From positions 1,178,001 to 1,242,000 of the forward strand of contig JAALGY010000042.1 in the NCBI GenBank assembly GCA_032358165.1: DNA of 64,000 bases. The letters are read 5' to 3'. The notes below the pieces were generated by a model. The model had not been told where the DNA came from and made no database searches. It was given only the letters and a program-made list of their open reading frames with translations. Below, piece after piece: positions 39,600 to 50,200 of this stretch (its first letter is position 1; each line of letters begins with the position of its first letter). The position numbers were made by a program, and so were the translations under genes. Origin of the DNA: Diplosphaera chodatii. Lineage: Eukaryota > Chlorophyta > Trebouxiophyceae > Prasiolales > Stichococcaceae.

Positions 39600-40800
39600 C
39601 TGACGGTTGTCATATCAGACCTACGCCCCTGACAATGGCGGATGCCGTTGCTGAGCGTCGCCCTGGTGCCTGAAAGCTGGCAGCAAAGCTGCAGGTCGTC
39701 TTCAGAGGCATCAAACCGCCCCTGAAGATCGGCATTCGCACCCCTGGAAGCTTCGGAACCAGCAGCTTTCAGGGAGCGGGCCGCACCCTATCTGGGCTGC
39801 CCTGACGGTGGCGGATGCCGAGGTCGTGCGACATGGTGCTTGCAAGCTGCCGGCAAAGACGAGAACCCTGCATCAGGGCAGCCAAAGCAACCCTGAAGCT
39901 CGGCAGATGCACAACTAGCAGCCTCAGAAATGACAGCGAACAGGCAGCGCGGTCACACCTGGTCTGAGCCGCTCCGGAAGTAGCGGATGCCGAACCTTGT
40001 GTCGCAGCCCAGCCTGCAAGCTGGCAGGATATTTGCAGGTCGCCTTCGGAGCAACCAAACCGTCAGTAAGACTCGGCAGATGCGCAACTAAATGCCTCAG
40101 AACTGCCAGCAAACAGGCAGCAGGTCACACCTTGTTTGGGCCGCCCCGGAAGAAGCGGATATTGGCGCTGAGCTCCATTGCCCAGCCTGCAAGCTAGCAG
40201 CAAACTTGAAACCCTGCATCAGGGCATTCGAAGCATCCCTGAAACTCGGCAGTTGCACCCATGGCAGCTCCAAAGCTGCCGGCAAACAGGCAGCGGGTCC
40301 TGCCTTCTCTAAACCGCCCCGGTAGTGGCGGATGTAGAGACGTGCGTCGCCCTGGTGCCTGCAAGCTGGCAGCAGAGCTGCAGGTCGCCCTCAGAGCAGC
40401 CAAACCGTAAGACTCGGCAGATGCGCAACTAAAAGCCTCAGAACTGCCAGCAAACAGGCAGCGGGTCGCACCGGGTCTGAACCGCCCCTGACAATGGCGG
40501 ATGCCGGGGCTGTGCGTCGCAGCCCAGCCTGCAAGCTGGCAGCAAAGCTGCAGGTCTTCTTCGGGGCAACTAAGGCACCCATGAAGCTCGACAAACGCAC
40601 AACCAGCAGCCTCAGGTCTGGCAGCTTTCAGGCAGCAGGTCGCACCGTGTCTCAACCGCCGTAACAGTGGCGGATGCCGGGGCTGAGCGTCGCCCTGGTG
40701 CTTACAAGCTGCTGGCACAGTCAAAACCCTGCATCAAGGCAGCCAACCCGTCTGTAAGGCTCGGCACCTGCACCCCTCGCAGCCTCACATCTGAGACGAT
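39600..40800. repeat. Seven-unit satellite, period about 172 bp
   Basis: The anchor GCGGAT within a conserved block (ccgcccc..gcggatgccg) occurs at 39638, 39811, 39983, 40155, 40328, 40497 and 40670, intervals 173, 172, 172, 173, 169 and 173. Each unit also carries GCAAGCTGGCAGCA-like, CTCGGCAGATGC-like and CAAACAGGCAGC-like blocks. Units differ by many substitutions and the period is not a multiple of three, so this is not a coding repeat. Confidence 0.9.
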
Positions 40801-40818
40801 GCTCTGGTGTAGAGAGAA

Positions 40819-43800
40819 CTACTCACCGCTTTGAATGTAGGAGCAGCCGGCAGGAGCAGTGGGCATCCCAGCAATCGTAGGGGACGGCTGTGCGGACGTC
40901 GGCTGTGCCTGCTGCGAAGTCTGCTGTGACGCTGCGGCTGGCTGTGTCAGCATCTGCAGGGGTTCGGTAGACAGCTGCTGTGTCGGCACTGCGGTTGCTG
41001 CGATGCACTGCCACTGCTGCTGCGGCAGCGCCTGCTGCCGACTCAGCCGTGGCGCAAGCCGCTACTGCGATGGCAGCTGTTGTGTCGGCGGTTGCTGTAG
41101 TTGCGGCGCCTGCTGATGTTGCGGTGGCGGCTGGTGCTGTGGCTGCTGCTGGACTGCCAGCTGCTGCGCCTGTTTCCGCAGCAGCTGCGTCCCCATCTTT
41201 GTCTGCAGCAGCAACAGGGTCAATGTCTGCAGTATGATGTGCTGTGTCATTTCATGGCCCTCGGCAGCGGCCATGCAACCGAAACGAGCTTGGCATGCAG
41301 CTAGGAGTGCACCTGCGTCAAGCGAGCTGGTCATTCACTTACCAGCTGCGGGCAAAGCATTAGGAGGACCGACGACGGGCTCGGCCGGAGCCTTCTACAA
41401 TGCCACAAGCCGGACCTGCAGGGGCGCCAGCTGCGGCCGCATCAGCTGCCCCCGCTTCAGCCTGAGCACCGGCGTGACTGCCTGCAGCCAGCTGTTGAGC
41501 ACGCCCACCTGCAGTGATCGTCGTTGAACAAGGAGCATTGACAAGCTATGTGCGCAAAGCGCATGGCACCCTGCAGTGTCCCTGCCCACACCATGCCCAT
41601 TTACCTTTGCTGCACATCAGATTAGAGATGTATCACATCTGCACCTGGCTGTCATGGCTTGGACGTGTGCGCAACAGGTGCTGGCAGATGACCAGCTTTG
41701 AGCAGAGAAATGGCGACAGCACAGCGGCGTGCTGCCGCCAGGACTACACCTCTTCCTGCCGGGGGTCCTGCAGACAGCTTCCCAGACATCGAGGCATGGT
41801 GGAGCACAGGATCTGCCATTGAACGCAGTACGAAGCGTGCTTCTGTCTGTTAATCTGGGGAAGGCAATGCAACAAGAGGTGGTGGCCATCACCTGCGGCG
41901 CTGAGATCAGCACAGCAGTGGCTGCTCTGGAGCTCCCTTGCCAGGGCCATCGCCAAAATGGAAACGGGTGTCTTGTCCACAAACACAGCCGTGTCTGCTC
42001 CGCTGAACGGCTTGCGCTGCAACGTCACCGCCTGAAACCGTGGCAGCTGCTGCGGCGGCTGTAGCGTTGTCCTGGCTGCTGCGGATGCTGTGTTGGCTGA
42101 GAGCTGAGGCTGCTGCTGCGGCTGGTACACTTGTTGCTGCGGCGGCTGCTACTTCACACTGCTGTACGTGCGCAGCCAGCTCCAAGACGTGCGCCCACTG
42201 ATGATGCTGCCATTGCTGCAACGGCAATTGCTTGCCAAGCAGGGGTGCTGCAGGCACATCACCTGGGCCCGCTGCTGAAAGACAGCTGACGATCAAAACA
42301 AGCACGTTTGCAAGCATATGATATCGCTGAAAAATTTCGGATGACGTAGCTCAAGCACAGCACAACACATTGCCATTTGCCAGCGAGACGTCTGGCAGTC
42401 TGAACTTGCGGCCATCAGCCAGCAGATGGGCAGCGGACACAGACTTGCTCTCGCCTGTTGAGATGATACCCCGGCTAGGAACAACATCCACGTCCATGAT
42501 GTCCTCACCGCCCGCCGACGTCACTCCAAACACCTGCGCAGTGCAGCTGACACATCACGCTGCACTATGTTGCCATCGCTGTGCCTGGCGGCTTTTCTGT
42601 TTCCCTCTTGCAGTTGGGAGCATCACTGTTGCCATCACACCTTGTCATGGTTCATCTGCACTGCAGAGGTGTTGGGCACGCTGTCCGGGGCGGCACTGAT
42701 GGCGCTGGCTTTGGCATCAGGCGTGAAGCTGGCTGTGCCAAAGCCGTACGCTGGCAAGCCGCCCTTGCCCCAGCAGAACACATGAAAGCTAGCTCACGGT
42801 GCAGCAGGTACATGGTTCGACAGCGCTGTATCTGGGAATCCTAAAGAATGACCCCACCTGTTGTTCCAGCTCGATGACGGCCTTGACCGCTGTGCTGACG
42901 GTCAGGGTCATGTCCTCTTTCAGGTTGTCCAGGAAACCTGGAGCGCGCCACCAACTGCAAGCAGTGCCGTGCATCAGCTCTCGCTGCGTGCATAGCTGTG
43001 GGTTCCAGCCAAAGCTGGCAAGTGTCCTCTGGCAGTTAAGACGGCAAATACACATTGATTGATTGTTCCACCGGCCACAGGCGGTGACATACTCCTGGAG
43101 GGATTGCGGCACCACCACCGGACGGCGTCTGTTCCCGTCTAGCCTGGCATCTGCAAGGCATGGTGGTGACCATGGTCACACCGCCCGCCCGCCTTGCTGC
43201 ATGCCATGCTCACACCGTGACAGCCAACGAGATTCCGGTGCAAGGGTGTAGGGTACAAACCCGCATGCTGGCTGCCAGCCGAGTTACAAGCTCGTAACAG
43301 AGTCAGCACTCTCCTCACCAATGTCGATGCACGAAGAGGCGTGTTGAGGTTGGCCTCCTGAGCGTGCAGCCGCAGGGACAACGTGCCCACCACCATGCGA
43401 GAGATGGTGGAGCCACGCCGCTGCTGCTGCTGATGCCACCACCGCCGACGCCATGCCTGGAACCCTCTCCGAGCTCCTGCACAATTGCCAGGACAGTCAC
43501 GGCAGAGTGCCAGCATCCGCGTGCGGCTGTGGTGATGAAAGATGCAACTCGAGGCTTTTGCATACCTGCAAAAATTCGTCGACCTCTGGCAAATCATTGC
43601 CCTCGTGGCTGTGCTGGCGCCCAGGGCTGGTGCCACCATACAGGCCTGCAAGCACACTCCGACAGCATGAACACCAGGCGAGCTGGATAGCTCTAGACTG
43701 ACAGCAGAAATCTGGGAAAAGGTAGGCAGGCACTTGTGATATGTGCCGCGACAGACTCAGCAATGATGCGGAAGACTCGGCATTCCTGCCGCTGCTGAAG

Positions 43801-46051
43801 GCGCCGCTGCATAGGATGTTGTCATGTCAGCTATGACTTCAGCAAAATCGAGATGGCCTGCAGTGCGGGAGAGCATCGTTGCAGTTGCACACTAAATCAG
43901 GGGCACCTCACCTGGCGGGTGGCCAGGTTCTGCTCGGCAGAGACGGTGTTGTCCAACAGCTGGCGGCCAGGGAACAGGGGCGTGAAGCGCACGTCGCCGC
44001 GATGCGACGGCAGTGTAACATACACGCCTGGCACCGTGAAGACGGGCAAGCCCCTGCAAGGTCGCCCAACGAGTGCATTCAGCACACAGATGTCCACAGC
44101 CGCCAAGGCCTTCGCTGTTGCACATGCAGGACTGCGGTAATTCCGCATCGGCACCTGAGGGGCTGAGCCGGGGTAGTTGCTGCTAGCTATGTAATTGCTA
44201 GAAATTTGGGCGCAAGTGCAATGCATATGCAGCATCCACGCGCCAGTGCAGATGAACGTGTGGTAGAAAGCACACCTGAGAGGGGTCGGGCTGATAGGAG
44301 GGCATGCCCCGGGTGCTTTGCTGGCAGCTGAAGCGCATAGCCCCAAGGGATGGACGAGAGGTGCGGCCACCCCGGCGGCGGGAGATCACCAAAATTCTGC
44401 CACCGCGGCGGCGCTCTGCCGCTGCTGCTACTGGGCTGTACATCTGCAGGCCGCCGCTGCCAGGCCTGCCACCACGGCCGGCTGCCTGCCGCAGCAGTCG
44501 CGTTGTGCCGCCTGGCTGCTGCCTCTGCACGCCGCACGCGGTCACGGTAAGCACGGATGTAGCGCCCGTGAAGCACGATGGCATCCGGGGATTGCAGCAG
44601 GTTGCTTGCGGGCGGCCAGGCGAGCAGGCTGGCTGGGCGGGTGGCAACCTGCGGCAGCCCAGCTACCGCCAGCGCAGCGGCAGGGCTGCTGTGCATGTGG
44701 ACCGGCTCATTTGAGAAGGGGTGCGACAGCTGCACGACGCCCTCCGGCACATGCCACTCGTCTGCCAGTGCTGCCATTGCATTGCCGCCGCTGCTGCTGT
44801 TCTTTACCATGAAGACGTCGCCGACCAGCACAGTGGGCACAACACCGACCTCATGCCTCAGGGCTGCCCGAACGTGCGCGGGTGCTGACCTCATCTGTGC
44901 CTTTCGTCGCGTGACGTTCCAGTCCCTCGCTGGTGAGTCCGCATCAGTGTGATGGCCGCCAATGTTGCGGGCATCAGCAGATGCCTGCGCTGCCGTTGCT
45001 GTCGACGGAGCAGCTGCGACACGCTGCGTGCTTGAAGCTGCCTCACACGCGTTGAGCCGACCAGCACCTGCATCCCTGTTCGCCATTGGCACTGCTGCTG
45101 CACATGTGGCGTTGCCGCATGCTGCCATCGCAGCCGACCAGGCTTGCGGCTGTTGATTGGTTGGCAGCATACGGTGCTGCCAAGCTGCAGGTGGCACACG
45201 TTGCAGCTCACAGTCAGAAGGACTGAGCTGCATGCCGGCACAAATGCTATGGCATCACGGCGCCACCTGCAATCCCAACCTCAGATCTACTTGAACACCC
45301 TGCAGCCCTTACACAGCCCTTTCCGAAGGTAGTGAATGAGCAACCTTTACAATTTCAATGCTTGTGCACATCGAGACTGCCAGTCCAATTGACAATAGCA
45401 GTGATTGCAGTGACCAGGCACCAAGCCAGATCAGCACGGGTGCAGCCTGGGTGCAGCCCATATAGCGCGCTTGCATGGCATGCTGACTGTCTCACGTGCT
45501 TTGTCATCTCTCCCTGGCCAACCTATCAACCTGCGCCGATCCCGAGTGCACCAGGACCGGTGCACCAGGGGTGCAATTGGACAGCTCACACAAATGCCCT
45601 CATCCCGGAAGCTGGCGTGATGGCGATGCCTCAGCTTTTGCGTCACAGTGTCGTGCATATAGGTCAGTAGCCAGGCTGTCGGCAAGCCACCCGGCCACTC
45701 CGCCTGGGTGTCTCTTCATCGCGCAGACAGCACAGATATGGCAGGCGCAGGCGGATAGCCAAAGGCAGGCGTCTGGCTGCCTGCGCAGCGCAGGCGGGCG
45801 ATGAAGCAGCAAGCAGGCAGTCATACCCACACGAGGGCAGCGTGAAGCCGGTGGGGTCCCTGTGGTCCCGCGGCCTGCGAGGCGAACGGAACGGCGGCGG
45901 CCCCCGGGGCGAGCATGATGGCAAGTCCGTCGTGGACCGGGATGGTAACAGGACCGAGGTCATATTTCACGACTACGGTGAGTACCGACTCGGCCCATGA
46001 CACACACGCGTACAACGAACTGCCACTGATGCTGCTTGATGCTGTCGGCAA
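40819..46051 (-). CDS. Uncharacterised multi-exon protein, possibly decayed
   Basis: Minus-strand exon-like blocks, in order: VKYDLGPVTIPVHDGLAIML (about 45950; frame opens at an ATG at 46051), a long open block 45233-44300 with VPTVLVGDVFMVKN and SPDAIVLHGRYIRAYRDR, VPGVYVTLPSHRGDVRFTPL (about 44030), VVGTLSLRLHAQEANLN (about 43370), DNLKEDMTLTVSTAVKAVIE (about 42900), GLPAYGFGTASFTPDAK (about 42740), GEDIMDVDVVPSRGIISTGE (about 42480), KPFSGADTAVFVDKTPVSIL (about 41970) and a Gln/Pro-rich tail (41334-40819). Many blocks look beta-rich. I recognise no family. A TAG at 41062-41064 lies inside the Gln-rich tail, so the end is an unseen intron, a separate small gene or a lesion. Whether all blocks form one gene is unproven. 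Confidence 0.4.
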
Positions 46052-46215
46052 CTAGCACTGACGTTGCCTCGCTCAAACTGCTTGGCATGGCAGCCTTGCT
46101 GAACATCTGACGCCGCTGACTGAAGTGCACTTCAGATGACATGAGCTCAGGCGCTTCCACACCAGGTCTGCGGCTCAGCTGTGCTCTGATGCCTGCACAT
46201 CCTTCTCCCCTGCAG

Positions 46216-46282
46216 ATCCATCCAGGGCGAGGCGTGGCGTGTGTACGCCAACAGCGACCAGAAGCTGGTGAAGGTCAACTGA
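46216..46282 (+). pseudogene. PhoD copy B remnant: last exon
   Basis: After CTGCAG at 46215 the sequence encodes the PhoD C-terminus GEAWRVYANSDQKLVKVN, then TGA (46280-46282), parallel to GESWRVNSGTNKLVRVN in copy C. Other copies begin this exon ATCCAGGG-like or GTCCAGGG; here ATCC is doubled, shifting the frame unless splicing uses the CAG at 46223-46225. No other PhoD exon lies nearby upstream. Confidence 0.8.
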
Positions 46283-47286
46283 AGCTAATTCGAATGATCA
46301 AGCCCCGCCGCAGTATCCAATTTTGCGTCCTGCTGTCAGACCCATGACACACTGGTAGGTAAAGAAACAGCTACAGGGCATGTCGATCACACCAGGGGCT
46401 AGGCAGTGACTGTGTCTACTGGGTTTACTACTGGGAACCGGTCATTGCTGCCCTGGGACAAGCTGCATGGGGTTGAGTTCGTGGGACATTGGTGCATCGG
46501 GGATTACCACTCTGCCACTGTTTAGTTTCACAGCAGCACCATCGCTGGACGGGAGGCAGCTGCTTCTAATCCTTCTATGTTTTTGCCAGTGGCTGGTGGC
46601 TGCGCTTCTTGACCATCCACCCCCTGCAAGCAAATTGTAACGTTGAAACACTGGTACCTTCATCACCAAAAGAGCAGCGCCTGCCACCCGTCGCGTGATC
46701 AGAGATGCAGCACCACCCTGTCACCGCCGTCTGATGATAGATGGCTGCGCCCTGTGACCAGTCATCATCCCTGCAAGCACCCTCAAACGTCGAAGCACTG
46801 CTGACAGTTGCGGAACCTGATTGCCACGCAGATCGGCTGTTATGATAAGTCAGGACACCCCTGTTCAGACCAGTCAAAGTATAACACAAGGTTGCTCATG
46901 TGCTCAACCACAATCGAGATTGATTCCTCGATGCTGCACGGTAAGGGCACAACGCCACAAAGTACAGCCCAAACCGCTCCGTCATCAGATAGATCATCAG
47001 CGCTGCGACGCGCATCACAGGTGCCATGCTCCGTGGCATATGCGTGCAGCGACGTGCTTGCGCACGCAAGCATCTCTGGGTGGTTGCCACAGGACAATAT
47101 GACGACGCTGCATGTATAGCCGTGTTGTACCAGCTTGCCTGCTACCTGCTCGGTCACAGAGACGTCCAATTCCTGAAGTGATAGCAGCGGGCGATATGAT
47201 GCAGCTTACCGCTGCTGCACCTGCAATGTGCGAACCCAGTAGCATGCTCTATCCCGCAAACACTTGCATGGTCTGCAGGAGACGCC
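46283..47286. other. Intergenic region before PhoD copy C
   Basis: About 1 kb. One minus-strand frame (47169-46840, 109 codons, start MDVSVTEQVAGKLVQHGY) reads somewhat like protein but has no motif, splice partner or neighbour to support it. No gene is called. Confidence 0.4.
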
Positions 47287-50200
47287 ATGGCGGTCCGGGC
47301 AATGGCCTTCGCGAGCCTTCTGGTCGCACTTTCCGCCGTCACCGCGGCGGCCCTGGAGTCGGGCAACCTGAATTACCTCAGCAGTGTGGTCGAGTTGCCG
47401 GGCCTGGCGACGGCAGGTATGTCATGGTCCATGCGCGGACCAGAGCCTCATCAACAGCGACGTGTGTGTCTCCTGAACACCTCGTGGCTGCCTTGAGGCG
47501 ATGGCTGGAACCCACGCGTGTCGCGACATGCCCTTGTGCTCACCCCACAGAGCCTTTGAGTGAGCTGGCCCACAGCCGCCAGCTGCTGTCGGCGGCCGGC
47601 CGCAAGGGCGGCGATCCGGCCAAGGCGGCCTGGAAGTCGCGAACCACGCGCGCCAGCGACGCCGTGTTCGCCCAGGTGGGATGCCGTTCTGCAGGCACCA
47701 TGCCAGGATTACGTGATGTGCATGCACAGGAGGTGCAGCTGTCCTGCCTGACTTCTCCTGCGGTGATCGTCGTGAAAACGGCAGCAGCAAGCATGCAAAC
47801 TTTTCTCGCGACTGTTTCGAGACCCATTGCCGTGCCAAAGCGCACTTCAGACACGTTTGGCCCGACACAAATGCAGGATCTGCCTGAGCATCATGCAGAG
47901 CACCCAGGCCCGTGCACCGAGATGGCACCAACGTTGTGAGGCCTGCATGAACCACAATGACACTTTGGCAGAAGCACATCAGCGCTGCAGGAATGCTGCG
48001 AGCAGTCAGCGGCTCGTTGATGTGCCTTTCCTGCTCACACGCAGGGCGTCGCATCTGGCGACCCCTTTGCCAAGTCCGTCATCCTGTGGGCGCGCGTCAC
48101 GCCGCCATCAGGCGTCGGGAAGAACAAGGTGGCCTTCCTGGACTACTGCGTCTCCAAGGACAAGAAGTTCAGCAAGTGCGTCACGCGCGGCACCACCATC
48201 ACCGACAAGAACATCGACTTCACATCTAAGGTGCCGCAAGGCGTTCTTGTATGAAACCAACTGTCAAGCAGCCTGGTGCAAGAGAAGAGTGGTATGTTGC
48301 AGCACTCCATGCCACGCATGTCCGGCCGCAGGTGGAGGCCCGCGGCCTGAAGCCCAACACCAAGTACTTTTACCAGTGGCGCTACCGCCAGAATGACCGC
48401 GTCGAGCCGGTGCGTCTGCGGCAAACAGTACTCTGGTACCGATCGTGGCACAGGGTGTGGAATCCTCGACCACAAGTTGGTCTGGTGCACAGCCTAGCCG
48501 TGGCACAGTGTGCGGATTTCTCGACCACAATTTGGTCTAATGCACAACCTAGCCGTGAAGGTATCAGCCATAGCTGCACAGCTGCGCTCCTGATGCATGC
48601 AACTCACAGGTAGCTGCATGCACTGCAGGTGTATTCCACCATCGGCCGCACCCGCACCCTGCCCCGCGCCGACGAGGACATTAAGCGCGTCCGCGTTGCC
48701 TTCTTCGGCTGCTCCCAGCTGGTGTGTGCCCCGCACCTGTGCTGCACGACCATCCGGGCACTGGACTATCTGCAGACTTTGATTGTGCCGTTGCGTGACT
48801 CCAGCATCAGGAGCAGAATGCAGACTGGCTGGCAGACATCATCGTGGCACTCTACAGCCTGTGTGCTTCACCGCTAGAGCTAGTGTGGCTGACTGTATGC
48901 TTCCTGCTTTGCAGCCGCTGGCCTACTTCACCGCTTACGGGTGAGCTCCTTGTTCCATCTGGTATCCCCCGCAGTTCGAGCTGCTGGGGCCGCTTGGCAG
49001 TAGACTCACGTCGGTATCAGCCTGCAGCATGGGGTTGATGTCCTTAAGCATGTACTCACAGTCTGCAGCATGCTGTGACAGTGAATTTGGCCGGCCTGTG
49101 CAGCCAGATCGCCCGCATGGCCGAGCGTGGCGAGGTCGACTACAACCTGCACTCCGGAGAGTGAGTGGAGGCACATGCCTTGCCAACCTCTGCTCACATA
49201 TGTATGGTCACCATCTTGCGCAGCTCAGCATCCCACGCATCTGGTCAAGCAGCTGAGGCTTCAGACGGCCGACGCTGTGCGCGTGCCTGCGCTGCAGCTA
49301 CATCTATGAGGGCGCACAGAACGGCAGCGCCACCAACATCCCGGACCCGGTCGCCCGTGCGGTGCGGCCCCCTCCCTCCTGCTGACCACGGGCTGAGCTC
49401 CCTCCCTTCTGCTGTGCATAGACAGAACGGATGTCCTACCTTCTGTGCGCATGGACAGCATGTTGAGGACTGGCTCGTTCCTCTGCACACTGCAGTTCGT
49501 CGACTCTCAAGGTTGCCCGCCCAGGGGCATGCCCAAGAACCGTCAGCACCCATTAGATTTTCCCATGGTGTCGGATCGTTCCATAATGTCTGAAACATGA
49601 CCATGCTCGCCTCCTGCAGGCGCGCAACGCCCAGCCGGCACGCGAGATCCTGAGCCTGTCCGACTACAGGCGAGCTCTCAGCAGCCGGGCTGCCTGGCAC
49701 CCCGCTGCAGCAGTCCAGATGCACACCCATCCCGGCGGTCGACATGCTACAGCGGGCTGAAAACCGATGCAGCATGCCTGCAGCCTTGCACACGCATGCT
49801 GCTGCTGCTGCCTCGCCCGTCATGCCAGCCCATGGTTGTTGAATGTTCACCCGCAGGACCCGCCACAACCAGTACAACACCGACGTGGACACCAAGCGCA
49901 TGCGCGCCTCCGCGCCGCTCATCCCCGTGTGGGACGACCACGAGTGAGCGCCGCCTCCTCTGCCGGCTGGAGTCGTCAGGCTGCCCTATATGCTTCGCAG
50001 CTTGTTCATGAGATTGCTGGTCCTTGCATGCTGCTGGCTAACCGCTCCCACAGTGCCAGCCCCAGCAAGTGTCGGTTTGCCGCTGTGCTGGCCGTGGGCA
50101 GAACTGATGGTGGTATCTCGTCCATCGGCAGGTACACCAACAACGCCTACCGCACCGGTGCCCAGGTACACAAACTTGGCGTCACAGCTGGAATGCGAAG

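Noticed and set aside
40194..40724. Minus-strand open frame of 176 codons with internal protein repeats
   Set aside because: It runs through the 172-bp satellite, whose period is not a multiple of three and whose other units are not open.
39600..40800. CRISPR-like array
   Set aside because: Units are about 172 bp, diverged over their full length and lack short exact repeats with unique spacers; the genome is eukaryotic.
41062..41064. TAG read as glutamine (altered genetic code, as in some ulvophyte algae)
   Set aside because: TAG is the natural stop of the SPA-like, RsmD-like and PhoD copy A genes in this same window.
26151..46215. Integrated virus or transposon as the cause of the PhoD split
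   Set aside because: I found no transposase, integrase, reverse transcriptase, capsid or polymerase motif and no terminal repeats by eye; the cause is left open.
46840..47169. Minus-strand 109-codon frame upstream of PhoD copy C
   Set aside because: It reads plausibly but such lengths are common by chance here, and it has no motif, splice partner or neighbour support.
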